Source of the DNA: Methanococcus maripaludis
GTDB taxonomy: Archaea; AGJL01; Methanococci; Methanococcales; Methanococcaceae
Length of the DNA stretch: 64,000 nucleotides
Assembly: GCF_013760955.1 (NCBI RefSeq)
Contig: NZ_JACDUL010000002.1
Coordinates: 132,719-196,718 of the forward strand
Direction: 5' to 3'
Shown here: positions 8,734-18,567 of the stretch, piece by piece
Layout: every line of letters starts with the position of its first letter
How positions within the stretch are numbered: position 1 is the first letter of the stretch
The notes under the pieces: model-generated
Told to the model about the DNA's origin: nothing
The model's input: the letters and a program-made list of their open reading frames with translations, nothing else
Database searches by the model: none
Translations under genes and position numbers: made by a program

Positions 8734-8961
8734 TTGGAAGAAATTTTTATGAAAGAGGGAGTGTTAGAGGCGCTTGAATACATAAATGATAACGGATTTT
8801 CTGAAGTAATTTTAACAAAAGAAAATGTTAAAATAAGTTCAAAAGATCTTGCAGTATTAATGGATTTAGGAATAATTGAAGTTAGAATGAATGAAAATGT
8901 TGTAGTATTTAATTTATCGAATGAAGGTAGAAAAGTTTTAAGAAATCTTAAACGAAGTTAA
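8734..8961 (+). CDS. Small winged-helix-like protein, possible DNA-binding regulator
   Basis: 75 residues, TTG start after GGTGGTATT. The pattern of helices followed by a short beta hairpin (LMDLGIIEVRMNENVVVFNLSNEGRKVL region, about residues 42-70) resembles the MarR/PadR-like winged-helix fold, where 'LSNEGRKVL' is typical of the wing end. The assignment is by pattern only. No neighbouring target is evident. Confidence 0.55.
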   Translation: MEEIFMKEGVLEALEYINDNGFSEVILTKENVKISSKDLAVLMDLGIIEVRMNENVVVFNLSNEGRKVLRNLKRS

Positions 8962-9062
8962 TTTCTTTTTTTAATCAATTTTGTTATTTATATTAATAAA
9001 ATCTATTTTAAAATTTCAAAGAAAATATATATTTTAACATTTATATTTAAATTAAACAATTT

Positions 9063-9806
9063 ATGGCGATAAATATGAGAACAAGTAATCCTGCTCTTTC
9101 AAATGATACATTTACTGGATTTAATACCTACGGACAAAATCAAATGACAATAAATGGAACTGTAAATAAAACAATAATTTCTCTTGGAATCGTATCGATT
9201 TGTGCATATTTTTCATGGGACGTATTATTTTTTGGCCCATATTCTGGTATTTTAATGATATTAACTCCAATTTTAGGATTTGTAATGGCACTTGCAACGA
9301 TATTTAAAAAGGAATGGGCACCAATGACAGTTCCGTTTTACTGTGTATTTGAAGGGCTATTTTTAGGAATTATTTCAGGATATTTCGAGTTAATGTATCC
9401 TGGAATTATATTTCAGGCAGTTATTGCAACGTTTGGAGTTTTATTCAGCCTTTTACTTGCGTACAAGTCGAAATTAATCCGTGCGACAGAAAACTTTAAA
9501 TTGGGAATTGTGGCTGCAACAGGTGGAATTGCTTTAATATATATTATTTCATTACTTTTGGGTTTATTTGGAATACCAATACCGTTAATATTTGGTAGCG
9601 GGCCAGTTGGAATATTATTCAGCCTTTTTGTAGTGATAATCGCGGCATTAAACCTTGTTTTGGATTTTGACTTTATTGAACAAGGTGAAAAATATGGTGC
9701 ACCAAAATACATGGAATGGTATGGGGCATTTGGATTGATGGTAACTTTGATCTGGTTATACCTTGAAATCTTAAGGTTGCTTGCAAAATTAAGAAGTAGA
9801 GATTAA
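9063..9806 (+). CDS. Bax inhibitor-1/YccA family membrane protein
   Basis: 247 residues: a polar N-terminal 40 residues rich in Asn/Thr, then about seven hydrophobic segments. The family-typical FEGLFLGIISGYFE motif is in the third segment region and LDFDFIEQG in the sixth-seventh, matching the BI-1/YccA (TMBIM-like) group, whose characterised bacterial members act as pH-sensitive calcium-leak channels or protease modulators. Its role in archaea is not known. It has its own AT-rich promoter region and is flanked by unrelated genes. Confidence 0.82.
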   Translation: MAINMRTSNPALSNDTFTGFNTYGQNQMTINGTVNKTIISLGIVSICAYFSWDVLFFGPYSGILMILTPILGFVMALATIFKKEWAPMTVPFYCVFEGLFLGIISGYFELMYPGIIFQAVIATFGVLFSLLLAYKSKLIRATENFKLGIVAATGGIALIYIISLLLGLFGIPIPLIFGSGPVGILFSLFVVIIAALNLVLDFDFIEQGEKYGAPKYMEWYGAFGLMVTLIWLYLEILRLLAKLRSRD

Positions 9807-9831
9807 TTTTAATTTTAAATCTTTTTTTAAG

Positions 9832-10176
9832 TTATTCAGATATTCGCTTCCATTTTTCGAGTAATCCGTTTTTAATATTCCCAAATAATAGTGTTATGAT
9901 TGGAACAACGGTATTTCCTAAAAACTTCCAATCGAATAATATTGTCAAATCATTGAAATTATTCAATATTTCAAAGTATGCAAAGAAAAATGTTATTAAA
10001 AATGAGCTCAAAAACCAAATAAGCCATAAAATGTTTCCTATTTGTTCTATTTTAGATTTATCGTTAATTAAAAATGTGTAAATTTTGAAAATGGCGTACG
10101 AAACGAGGATAAATATTGCATTATTTGTATAAATTAAGAATCTAGAAATATCCTGTAAATTTTGTCTGAGGTTCAT
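9832..10176 (-). CDS. Hypothetical membrane protein
   Basis: 114 residues with about three hydrophobic segments (roughly 13-35, 45-68 and 85-100). ATG start after AAGGATTTTT. Convergent with the Bax-inhibitor-like gene, 25 bp apart. No family recognised. Confidence 0.55.
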   Translation of the reverse strand: MNLRQNLQDISRFLIYTNNAIFILVSYAIFKIYTFLINDKSKIEQIGNILWLIWFLSSFLITFFFAYFEILNNFNDLTILFDWKFLGNTVVPIITLLFGNIKNGLLEKWKRISE

Positions 10177-10495
10177 AAAAATCCTTTTTTAAATTATGTA
10201 CTAATAATTTAACAGCATGAAATATTAATTTTTTGATTTAAGTCGGGTAAAATATCATGTTTTTATTATTATATAGTTGTTTTTAACGGGACATTATATG
10301 TAAATGGTCATTTAATTTTTTAAAAAAACTTAGTTTTTAAAATATCAAAATATCAACAAGTCTATTCAAACTTCCATTTCAATGACTATTTTTTTGGACA
10401 TTTCACATGATAAAGTTAAATTTTAGGCCTAAAAATGGGCAAATTATATATATCCCTATAATTAAATATCAAAACATACAACCGCGGGTGGTTTT
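10177..10495. other. 319-bp intergenic region
   Basis: AT-rich spacer between divergent membrane-protein genes. A TATA-like AATTATATATA lies at about 10440-10450, placed to drive the gene at 10496. No other convincing structure or open frame is seen. Confidence 0.5.
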
Positions 10496-10765
10496 ATGAA
10501 CTACGCAGGCCCCAAAATCAGGGAGTATGTTGCGTTGATTGTAACTACTCCAATACTGATTGTTACAACGTTTTACTTTATTTTTAAGATACTCAATCCT
10601 GATATTTTTACAGAATACTGCGTTATGATTACGAGTGCCTGTTCAATATGTTTTGGAAACGAATTATTACTTAAAATTTCCAAATTTGGGGCGATCGGAG
10701 CAATTGCGTTGATTGGTTTTTTAAAAATTGCAGAAATAAAAACTTCAAGACTTAAAAATTTTTAA
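10496..10765 (+). CDS. Small membrane protein, unknown function
   Basis: 89 residues with three hydrophobic stretches (about 9-31, 38-55 and 60-75) and a basic C-terminus. Strong ribosome site GGGTGGTTTT before the ATG and a TATA box about 50 bp upstream support expression. No family recognised. Confidence 0.6.
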   Translation: MNYAGPKIREYVALIVTTPILIVTTFYFIFKILNPDIFTEYCVMITSACSICFGNELLLKISKFGAIGAIALIGFLKIAEIKTSRLKNF

Positions 10766-10791
10766 ATAGTTTCTTTTTTTAATTTTTTAAA

Positions 10792-11391
10792 TTAATTTGT
10801 AATAAGCCCGTATTTTTTTATTTCATAATCATTTAAGTAGTACATTCCAAAAGACGGTGCTGAACTAATCATAAACCAGTAGAATTCTTCAGAAATCCCC
10901 ATTTCTTTGAAATATTCAACATATGGTTTGTGAACTGGATTATTCCGGGGTATGTTTGAAGCATCCGTTATAAATTCATTTTTCCACGAATGGACTCCAA
11001 CTCTTGCATTTTCTTCAATTGTTCTGTTAACGCCTGCACAGAAAAAAACAGTTCCGCCTGATGCAATATATCCGTTTTTTGGAACAATTGTGCTGATATT
11101 ATTGGTTCTAACGATTCTTGCGGCTTTGAAATTTGCATTACTGTTTACTGATCCGGGAACATTTAACATTACAATTGTTTTAACTTCTGGATAATTTTCC
11201 ACCAGATTTTCTACTTCATAGACGATATTTTCGTTAATTATTCCAACCATTATGGCACTATTGCCTTGAATTTCAAAAATTACTGGTTCGCGAGATAAAA
11301 TCTGTTCGGAAATTTTTTTTGAATTATATAACGAAAATCCTGTGAATATCATTAATATAATTAAAATAGCCCCAATTTTTCTAAAAAACAT
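10792..11391 (-). CDS. Membrane-anchored ClpP/crotonase-fold protein (predicted periplasmic serine-protease-like)
   Basis: 199 residues from the ATG at 11391; the longer TTG start overlaps msrA and lacks a ribosome site. One N-terminal hydrophobic helix (about 5-22) is followed by an extracytoplasmic domain. The segment ASGGTVFFCAGVNRTIEENA then VGVHSW has the glycine-rich oxyanion turn and downstream His seen in ClpP/SppA-like folds of the COG3904 type. The usual catalytic serine is not obvious (the turn reads SGGTVFF), so it may be a degenerate or non-canonical member. msrA lies immediately upstream on the same strand. Confidence 0.55.
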   Translation of the reverse strand: MFFRKIGAILIILMIFTGFSLYNSKKISEQILSREPVIFEIQGNSAIMVGIINENIVYEVENLVENYPEVKTIVMLNVPGSVNSNANFKAARIVRTNNISTIVPKNGYIASGGTVFFCAGVNRTIEENARVGVHSWKNEFITDASNIPRNNPVHKPYVEYFKEMGISEEFYWFMISSAPSFGMYYLNDYEIKKYGLITN

Positions 11392-11423
11392 ATCATCTGC
11401 CGCCAAATTGGATAAAATTAGAT

Positions 11424-11897
11424 TTAAAAATTTAAAATGCAATTATTTTTTTTCATGAAGTATTTTTGATGATACTCTTCAGCAGGGAAAAAATCGCTCG
11501 CTTTTTTAATTGCAGTTACTATTTTTAAATCCATATAACATTGCATTTTTTCAAGGGATTTTTCAGCAACAATTCGTTGTTCATCAGTAAAATAGAATAT
11601 ATGGGAGGAATACTGTTCCCCAACATCCCAACCTTGTCTGTTTGGTGTTGTCGGGTCGTGATTTTTCCAAAATAGTTCTAATAAATCATCATAAGTTATT
11701 ATTTTCGAATCATAACTCACCTTAACAACTTCAATATGCCCAGATTTTCCACGACAGACTTGACCATACGTTGGATTTTTAACATTGCCACCCATATACC
11801 CTACTTCTGTTGAAATTACGCCATCAACGTGCCTAAATAATTCTTCTGCACTCCAAAAACAACCCATGCCAAAAACAGCAGTTTCAGTATTTGCCAA
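11424..11897 (-). CDS. msrA: Peptide methionine-S-sulfoxide reductase MsrA
   Basis: Repairs methionine-S-sulfoxide in oxidised proteins. The catalytic GCFW motif (Cys13) starts the protein, followed by [24 protein letters not shown] and QYSSHIFY, all MsrA landmarks; a C-terminal Cys (NNCILNF) could resolve the disulfide. The TTG start at 11897 follows GGTGGGGGAC and gives the usual length of 157 aa; an upstream ATG at 11969 would add 24 residues unrelated to the family. Likely co-transcribed with the downstream ClpP-fold gene. Confidence 0.92.
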   Translation of the reverse strand: MANTETAVFGMGCFWSAEELFRHVDGVISTEVGYMGGNVKNPTYGQVCRGKSGHIEVVKVSYDSKIITYDDLLELFWKNHDPTTPNRQGWDVGEQYSSHIFYFTDEQRIVAEKSLEKMQCYMDLKIVTAIKKASDFFPAEEYHQKYFMKKNNCILNF

Positions 11898-12144
11898 AGT
11901 CCCCCACCTTTTGAAATACTTTCTTAAATGAATATGTATATTATGTCCATTCAGCCCCATTTCATTCAATTATTGTAGTTATGAAGTTTTTATGTATTTA
12001 ATTATAAATTTAGTCCTATAAATGTTTATTTGAATCCAAAATCTATTTTTTAAAAGATTGATTAATTGAAATACGTTGAAACTGGCCGTAGGGGTTAAAT
12101 ATCATAAATACATAACTAAAAACCTAAAAAATTATGGTGTCGTG

Positions 12145-12768
12145 ATGATCGAAACTACTCAGTTATTTTATTTTTTAATTGCATCAGCTGCACTAACTAT
12201 TCTTCCAGGGCCGGATATACTATTTGTAACGGTTCAAAGTATATCTCGGGGAAAATGGGCTGGAATTTCAACTGCACTCGGGTTATGTACTGGATTAATA
12301 GTTCACACTACTGCAGCCGCAATTGGAATTTCTGCAATAATTTATAATTCTGCCGTAGCATTTACAATTGTGAAATATCTGGGAGCTTTGTATTTATTAT
12401 ATCTTGCAGTAACTGTATTATGTGATAAATCTGCATTAGTTTCTGAATCAGTGGTTAAATTAGATAAAATGGCACTTTATAAAAAAGGAATATTTATGAA
12501 TTTATTAAATCCCAAGATTTCGTTATTTTTCCTTGCATTTCTTCCGCAATTCGTAAATCTAAATTCTGGAAGTGTTTCGATTCAGATGATAATTTTGGGT
12601 TTAGTTTTCATGCTACAGGCAATTTTAATTTTTTCAGCTGTTGCAGTTTTTTCGAGCTTTTTTGGAGAAAAAATATTAAAAAGTCAGAAATTTGGAAAAT
12701 ATATTAATATTGCTAAAGCAGGGATTTTTGGTGTAATTGGGATTCAGCTGGCACTTTCTACAAAGTAA
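12145..12768 (+). CDS. LysE/RhtB-family amino-acid exporter
   Basis: 207 residues, about six hydrophobic segments, with the family motif GPDILFVTVQSISRGKWAG near residues 21-40 and GIFMNLLNPKISLFFLAF centrally. Such proteins export amino acids or related small solutes. The ATG at 12145 follows GGTGTCGTG and gives the normal length; an upstream ATG at 12076 would prepend 23 polar residues. An APC permease gene follows after 24 bp on the same strand, suggesting a transport operon. Confidence 0.87.
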   Translation: MIETTQLFYFLIASAALTILPGPDILFVTVQSISRGKWAGISTALGLCTGLIVHTTAAAIGISAIIYNSAVAFTIVKYLGALYLLYLAVTVLCDKSALVSESVVKLDKMALYKKGIFMNLLNPKISLFFLAFLPQFVNLNSGSVSIQMIILGLVFMLQAILIFSAVAVFSSFFGEKILKSQKFGKYINIAKAGIFGVIGIQLALSTK

Positions 12769-12792
12769 TATCAGTTAATAATGTGAAAAATT

Positions 12793-14046
12793 ATGAGTTC
12801 TAAAAAATTAGGGCCCTGCACCCTCAGCGGACTTATTGTGGGGCCAATACTTGGATCAGGAATTGTTATAATACCGCCAATAGTTTACGATATTTTAAAA
12901 GATTATTCCATATTTGCATGGGTAATCATGATGGTCATTGGTGGAATTTTTGCATATTTTGCAAGTAAATTATGTTTAAAATTTCCAGGGGATTCTGGAT
13001 TAACTGAGGTAGTTGGTCATTCTTTTGGAAAATCCTATAAGGATCTAAATGCTTATTATCTGCTTATTGCGTTAGCAATGGGGCCATTAGTTGTGATAAT
13101 GGTTGCAGGTGAATATCTTTCAGTATTATTTTCAAATTTCATGTTTGGAGCAGAGTTTTATTCAGCAATTTTAATGATAATTGGCGGAATAATCCTTTCA
13201 AGAAATATTTCTTCGGTAGGTAAAATTTCAATGATTATTTCCTCAGTAATTTCCACAATACTGGTAGTTGGCGGACTTTTTACAATTTTATTTTACAGAA
13301 AAGAAGTTTTGTTTACCGAAACTGCGATAAATACAATCGATATAGGATATTCGTTTTTGATAATGTTTTGGTCAATTATTGGCTGGGAAATTCTTGGAAA
13401 TTACAGTTTGGAAGTTGAAAATCCCAAAAAAACAATTCCAACGGCAGCACTTTTAAGTGTAATTGCAATGTCTGTAGTTTATTTAATAGTTTCAGGGGCC
13501 CTTCAGGTATTGGATGTAGAAAAATTAGGACCCATAAATCCAATTTCAGGACTTTCATTAATATTGTACCCGTTATTTGGGGATTATTCAAGCATTATAT
13601 TATCAATTACGATAACAGGGCTTTGTTTATGTAGTTTTCTAATGTTAATTGGCGGTGCATCAAGATTAGTTTATGCACAGGCTCGGGCAGAAGTATTTCC
13701 AAAAATTTTTAAATACCGGTCAAAAACAAATGCTCCTCTTTCAGGAATATTATTAATGGTTTTTACAAACTTTTTGACATTATTTGCAGTATATTTAGAT
13801 TTAATTTCGCTTACGGGAATAATTGCGGCAGTAAATGCATTTTTAATTAGTAATATAATCATGGCTGCAATTGCATCGATAAAAGTTTTTGATAATTTAC
13901 TTGAAAAGGGATTTGCAATATTTTTGGCGGTTTCATTCCTGTCAATGTTTTTATTTTCTTCAAAAATAGTAATAATAATTATTTTGGTAATGTTTTTTGG
14001 AACTATTGCAAATAATTTAAAAAAGAGTAATTTTAAACTGAAATAG
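12793..14046 (+). CDS. APC-superfamily amino-acid permease
   Basis: 417 residues with about 11-12 hydrophobic segments. The first has the APC substrate-loop signature GPILGSGI (about residues 17-24), and the central region has SIIGWEILGNYSLEVENPKK, typical of YjeH/CadB-like exchangers. Amino-acid import or exchange is likely; the substrate is unknown. ATG start after GTGA; directly downstream of the LysE-type gene. It ends 6 bp before a convergent gene. Confidence 0.85.
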   Translation: MSSKKLGPCTLSGLIVGPILGSGIVIIPPIVYDILKDYSIFAWVIMMVIGGIFAYFASKLCLKFPGDSGLTEVVGHSFGKSYKDLNAYYLLIALAMGPLVVIMVAGEYLSVLFSNFMFGAEFYSAILMIIGGIILSRNISSVGKISMIISSVISTILVVGGLFTILFYRKEVLFTETAINTIDIGYSFLIMFWSIIGWEILGNYSLEVENPKKTIPTAALLSVIAMSVVYLIVSGALQVLDVEKLGPINPISGLSLILYPLFGDYSSIILSITITGLCLCSFLMLIGGASRLVYAQARAEVFPKIFKYRSKTNAPLSGILLMVFTNFLTLFAVYLDLISLTGIIAAVNAFLISNIIMAAIASIKVFDNLLEKGFAIFLAVSFLSMFLFSSKIVIIIILVMFFGTIANNLKKSNFKLK

Positions 14047-14052
14047 TGTTGA

Positions 14053-15414
14053 TTACGTGTTGAATTCTTCTGAAGATACTTCAACTGTTTTAAAATTGTC
14101 CCCGTATATTGTACATTGGATTTTTGTTACTTTATTTCTTGGAATTTTTAATATGGAATTAACAACACCATAATCTCCTTCTTCATAATTTTCTAGTTCT
14201 ACCGTGATATCTGGTTTCCAGATATAGTTTTCTCCTTTTTCAATTGCAATTGCAGCAATATTTACTTTGGGATTTTTTGCAGTTCCAGGGCCTAAATTTT
14301 CTAAGTTGCATGTTACATTATAGTATACGTAAGTTCTATCGTAAGCAATTCTTTCAGCAAAAAAATTCATAATTATGCGAGGAATTTGAATCAAAGGTCT
14401 AATTATTACTTTTTCATCCCGATATTCTTCAGGAATTTCTCCAATAACCCAGTTTTTATCGGTAGTTTCCAGGTAATAGTATTTTTTGCCGTTATATTCA
14501 TAGTACGATCCATAAACTTCCCCATCACAACCAATGCCTACTGCCATGTGGTCTGAAAGATCTATGAGTACAACATCGTAATCAAGCTCATTTAAAAGTG
14601 CAGCAGCCAGTATTGATTTATCTTCACAATCTCCACCCATATCAACGAGTGTTTCTAACGGGTATCTGGGGTATTCGTCAAATCCGGTGGTTTCATTATC
14701 CGAAGTATAATCTAAAGACTGTACAAAAGAGGCTATGAAAAGTGCTTCATCGTATTTAGAATACTCATTTTTAAGTGAAGCTTCTTCAAAACTCTGGATC
14801 ATCATGTCAAGGCATGTTTTATCATAATCTGAGAGTGCATATTGTGCATAATTGTCTTCACGATTGTGAGGTTTATTTTTATAATATTCATAAGCTGATT
14901 TTGAGAGTGATAATTCCAAATGCCATTTTTTATTGTCGTAATCCCATGAATAATTTCTAGAGTAATAGTTTTCATGGGTGTCTGGGCAATATTGTTCGCT
15001 TAACGATTCGTAATTGTCATTTAGGGCATAGTTTTCATTTTCTATTACTTCAAAATTTAAAATTTTGCAAGTTCCAGATGGCGTAGTTATTTTAGCAGAA
15101 TACTGGTCTGCTTCAAGAGATTTTGTATTTATTTTAAATTCGAACATCAAATTTGAAAGGGAAACATTTTCTGAAATAATATAATTTGGACTTCCATTTT
15201 TTGAAATTTCAATATTAACTTCAGAGCTTTTTCCAATTAAAATACCATTAATCGTTAATTCATCGCCATTTTCAAAAGTTTCTGAGTTTATATCTGCATT
15301 TAGGGTTTCAAAATTCGTTAAAATATTAAAGTCTTCACTAACTATTTCCGAATCTTCAATGCATCCAGAAAGCATTATAAAAAAAATAACTGCTGAAAAA
15401 ACAATTTTTTTCAT
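14053..15414 (-). CDS. Secreted lipoprotein with a transglutaminase-like domain
   Basis: 453 residues. The signal peptide ends in a lipobox (FIMLSGC, Cys18), so the protein is probably lipid-anchored outside the membrane. Residues about 210-330 form a transglutaminase-like cysteine-protease fold with Cys263 (GGDCEDKS), His289 (SDHMAVG) and an acidic residue in LETTDKNW (about 316-319). An N-terminal Ig-like region (about 45-120) and a C-terminal beta-rich region (340-450) flank it. Could crosslink or cleave cell-surface protein or peptide. Single gene, convergent with the APC permease. Confidence 0.75.
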   Translation of the reverse strand: MKKIVFSAVIFFIMLSGCIEDSEIVSEDFNILTNFETLNADINSETFENGDELTINGILIGKSSEVNIEISKNGSPNYIISENVSLSNLMFEFKINTKSLEADQYSAKITTPSGTCKILNFEVIENENYALNDNYESLSEQYCPDTHENYYSRNYSWDYDNKKWHLELSLSKSAYEYYKNKPHNREDNYAQYALSDYDKTCLDMMIQSFEEASLKNEYSKYDEALFIASFVQSLDYTSDNETTGFDEYPRYPLETLVDMGGDCEDKSILAAALLNELDYDVVLIDLSDHMAVGIGCDGEVYGSYYEYNGKKYYYLETTDKNWVIGEIPEEYRDEKVIIRPLIQIPRIIMNFFAERIAYDRTYVYYNVTCNLENLGPGTAKNPKVNIAAIAIEKGENYIWKPDITVELENYEEGDYGVVNSILKIPRNKVTKIQCTIYGDNFKTVEVSSEEFNT

Positions 15415-15458
15415 AGTCTACCATAAAGAAAGATGTGGAAATTATCTAAAATAAATAT

Positions 15459-16088
15459 TTATTTTTTATTTTTAAATAATCTTTCCTTATAGTAGCTATT
15501 TGCGGTATAAATGGCCGCTAAAGGATTATGTCCTAAAACCCGGTCTTTAACACCAATTATTGTAACTGGCGCTTTTGAATATTTTATAAATAGTGAATCG
15601 TGTCCCACACAGAGCCCGAGTATGATATTTAGATCTGTTTTTGTTTCGTTTAAAAATAATGCTTGGCCGATAGGGTTACACATGGCTTCAAATTCAAATT
15701 CGTGAACTTTTTCATTTTCGGTTATTTTTAGGAATTCTTTAGGAATGCTTCCGGCCTTACAGATAACTGATTCAACTTCAAAATCATGATCCAAAAATAT
15801 GTTTTGTAAAACTTTAGCTTCATTTGAAAGTCCGGTGCAAAATGCAATTCCAAGCTTTTTATAATTCATTTTTTTTGCAAACAAAATAGTTTCTTCAATT
15901 CGCGTAAGTTTACAGTATCCTTCTGATTCTACAAGTGCGGAATTATATGCAATTTTTTCATTTTCTTCTTTTAAATATAATTCTTTACTTTTTTCAACTA
16001 TTTCATTAGAATTTGGACATTTTTTCGGCATTTTTTCAGGTTCGCCCGATTTACAGGCTTTTATATTGCATAGTGCACAATAATACAT
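15459..16088 (-). CDS. DUF1847 predicted metal-binding protein
   Basis: 209 residues from the ATG at 16088 after GGTGAATTTA. The N-terminus is Cys-rich (MYYCALCNIKACKSG, then KKCPN), the probable metal site, followed by AFCTGLSNEAKVL and CNPIGQA and a C-terminal GLCVGHDSLF...APVTIIGVKDRVLGHNP pattern typical of DUF1847. Function of the family is not established; its architecture resembles redox or metal-sensing proteins. The flavin-binding gene upstream on the same strand is likely in the same operon. Confidence 0.78.
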   Translation of the reverse strand: MYYCALCNIKACKSGEPEKMPKKCPNSNEIVEKSKELYLKEENEKIAYNSALVESEGYCKLTRIEETILFAKKMNYKKLGIAFCTGLSNEAKVLQNIFLDHDFEVESVICKAGSIPKEFLKITENEKVHEFEFEAMCNPIGQALFLNETKTDLNIILGLCVGHDSLFIKYSKAPVTIIGVKDRVLGHNPLAAIYTANSYYKERLFKNKK

Positions 16089-16143
16089 TAAATTCACCAA
16101 AGTACATACTGTTATATTTATATTAAGTTTTTTTGTTTGGTAA

Positions 16144-16620
16144 TTATTCACTGTTTTTTAATGCAACAATGTCTTCTACTTCAGTTAATTTCCAAACATA
16201 AGTGTTATCTGCAGTAATTAAACTATCTATTGGATCATCAGGGTTCTGTCCAAGTGCTTCTAAAACCATATTTGATAAATTTTTTGAAATAATTAAATTT
16301 ACAAACTGATTTCTAATTTCTTTCTTTTTTTCCAAGTGATATTCTGGAACAATTTTTCCTTGAAGTGTTATAAATTTATAACAAGACATATCTTCTGAAA
16401 ATTTTTCAATTTCAACAGAAACGTAGGGGTTGTTTTTCAAAAGATCAATTTTACGACCATATTTTGTCGAAAGAAAGTAAATATTATTTTCGTTAAATAC
16501 ATATAAAAATGGTGCAATGTATGGATACTTTGGTCCCAAAAATGCAATTCTTGAAATATAATTTTTCTCTATAAGTGAATCGTACTCTTCACGAGCCATT
16601 TTAGGAATTTTAAACACCAT
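16144..16620 (-). CDS. Pyridoxamine 5'-phosphate oxidase-like flavin-binding protein
   Basis: 158 residues with the split-barrel FMN-binding fold of the pyridoxamine oxidase-related/NimA group: an N-terminal RISRIAF-like strand (SRIAFLGPKYPYIAPFLYVF), YFLSTKYGRKIDLLKNNPYVSVEIE and a GKIVPEYH segment. Probably binds FMN, F420 or heme; substrate not known. Start is the ATG at 16620, eight bases after GGAGGGAT; the TTG five codons earlier overlaps that site. Next to the DUF1847 gene on the same strand. Confidence 0.75.
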   Translation of the reverse strand: MVFKIPKMAREEYDSLIEKNYISRIAFLGPKYPYIAPFLYVFNENNIYFLSTKYGRKIDLLKNNPYVSVEIEKFSEDMSCYKFITLQGKIVPEYHLEKKKEIRNQFVNLIISKNLSNMVLEALGQNPDDPIDSLITADNTYVWKLTEVEDIVALKNSE

Positions 16621-16832
16621 TTCAAATCCCTCCAAAACAATGTTTCATATGATATTATCTAATTTTTAAGATTAATATATTATGTACTTTATGAAAATTT
16701 AATTATATTTCGATAAATTTTCCAATTATTAATTATTATTCATTACTTTTTTTCTTAAAAGTTAATTTAAAAGAATTACAGGACGTTTTTTTAGTTTTTA
16801 TTGGGGTATCAACCTTATTTTTTTGATTGGAT

Positions 16833-16849
16833 CGAAAACTTTATATATT
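16833..16849 (+). promoter_or_regulatory. nif operon core promoter (BRE/TATA)
   Basis: CGAAAACTTTATATATTG region: purine-rich BRE then TTTATATA at about 16840-16847. Transcription should begin about 25 bp downstream, near 16866-16873, just before the first NrpR-type operator. The upstream spacer (16621-16832) shows no further clear elements. Confidence 0.8.
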
Positions 16850-16873
16850 GAATAGTAGTATAGGATAGTTCAC

Positions 16874-16889
16874 CGGAAAGAAGCTTCCG
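16874..16889. promoter_or_regulatory. NrpR nif operator 1
   Basis: CGGAAAGAAGCTTCCG: a palindrome of the form GGAA-N6-TTCC immediately downstream of the expected transcription start. In M. maripaludis the nitrogen repressor NrpR is known to bind such sites at nif and glnA promoters and to be released by 2-oxoglutarate. Confidence 0.92.
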
Positions 16890-16906
16890 TATAATAACTA
16901 AAAGAT

Positions 16907-16922
16907 CGGAAATAAATTTCCG
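16907..16922. promoter_or_regulatory. NrpR nif operator 2
   Basis: CGGAAATAAATTTCCG: a second GGAA-N6-TTCC palindrome, 33 bp (about three helical turns) after the first, on the same face of the DNA. Tandem operators are characteristic of the M. maripaludis nif promoter. Confidence 0.92.
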
Positions 16923-16948
16923 AAAGACAACAATATATAGAGGCCTAA

Positions 16949-17779
<831 letters not shown>

Positions 17780-17821
17780 ATACACTAAATTACTTACTTT
17801 AAATTTTCAAGAGGGCAAAAA

Positions 17822-18139
17822 ATGAAAATGATTAGAGCAGTAGTCAGACCAAGTAAAGCTGAAGAAGTTGTAGATGCACTCGCTGAATCCGGATGCGTAG
17901 CTTTAACAAAAATGGACGTTATCGGAAGAGGAAAACAAAAAGGAATTAAAATCGACCAAATCTACTACGATGAACTTCCAAAAACAATGCTAATGATTGT
18001 AGTTGAAGACGATGCAGCAGAAAGCGTTGTTGAAACAGTTACAAAAACTGCATACACCGGAAGCTTTGGTGACGGTAAGATATTCATAAGTCCTGTAGAG
18101 GAAGCATACACCGTTAGAACAAGATCATGCGGATTATAA
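17822..18139 (+). CDS. nifI1: PII-like nitrogenase regulator NifI1
   Basis: 105 residues of the GlnB/PII family, with N-terminal MIRAVVRPSK, GRGKQKGIKI at the T-loop base and the GDGKIFISPVEEAYTVRT C-terminal signature. NifI1 and NifI2 form a complex that inhibits dinitrogenase on ammonium addition and is relieved by 2-oxoglutarate. Placement between nifH and nifD is typical of methanogen operons. No Tyr at the uridylylation position expected for bacterial GlnB is evident; the T-loop is divergent as in other NifI1. Confidence 0.95.
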   Translation: MKMIRAVVRPSKAEEVVDALAESGCVALTKMDVIGRGKQKGIKIDQIYYDELPKTMLMIVVEDDAAESVVETVTKTAYTGSFGDGKIFISPVEEAYTVRTRSCGL

Positions 18140-18148
18140 GGTGATTCT

Positions 18149-18514
18149 ATGAAAGAGATAATCGCAATAATCCGGCCAAGTAAAATGGCTGCAACAAAAA
18201 ATGTCCTCGAAGGCCTTGGATTTCCAGCAATGACTGCAAACAGAGTTCTTGGAAGAGGAAAACAAAAAGCAATTGTTGGAGAACTCGGATTCGAAATCGA
18301 CAACAAAGAATTGTTAAACCAGCCTGGTGACATGAGATACATCCCAAAAACAATGATGACATTAATTGTTCCCGATGAGGATGCAAGCCTCGTAGTTGAA
18401 GCAATTATGAAAGTTAACAAATCTGGTCAATATGGTGACGGAAAAATTTTCGTTTGCCCAATTGAGGATATAATCACAGTAAGAACCTCTGAAAGAGGAG
18501 AATCTGCACTTTAA
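18149..18514 (+). CDS. nifI2: PII-like nitrogenase regulator NifI2
   Basis: 121 residues, PII family, with a longer T-loop than NifI1 (residues about 38-65, ELGFEIDNKELLNQPG...) and GDGKIFVCPIEDIITVRTSERG at the end. Partner of NifI1 in ammonia switch-off. ATG follows AAGGTGATTCT only 9 bp after nifI1, so translation is coupled. A 53-bp gap with AGGAGAG leads to nifD. Confidence 0.95.
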   Translation: MKEIIAIIRPSKMAATKNVLEGLGFPAMTANRVLGRGKQKAIVGELGFEIDNKELLNQPGDMRYIPKTMMTLIVPDEDASLVVEAIMKVNKSGQYGDGKIFVCPIEDIITVRTSERGESAL

Positions 18515-18567
18515 TTAAATTAACCCCGAATAAATATACCCTTTAAAAATTTTTTAGGAGAGCGAAC

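Noticed and set aside
16801-16812. GGGGTATCAACC near the nif promoter, similar to the osmotic GGGATACCCC element
   Set aside because: Only the first eight bases match and the flanks do not.
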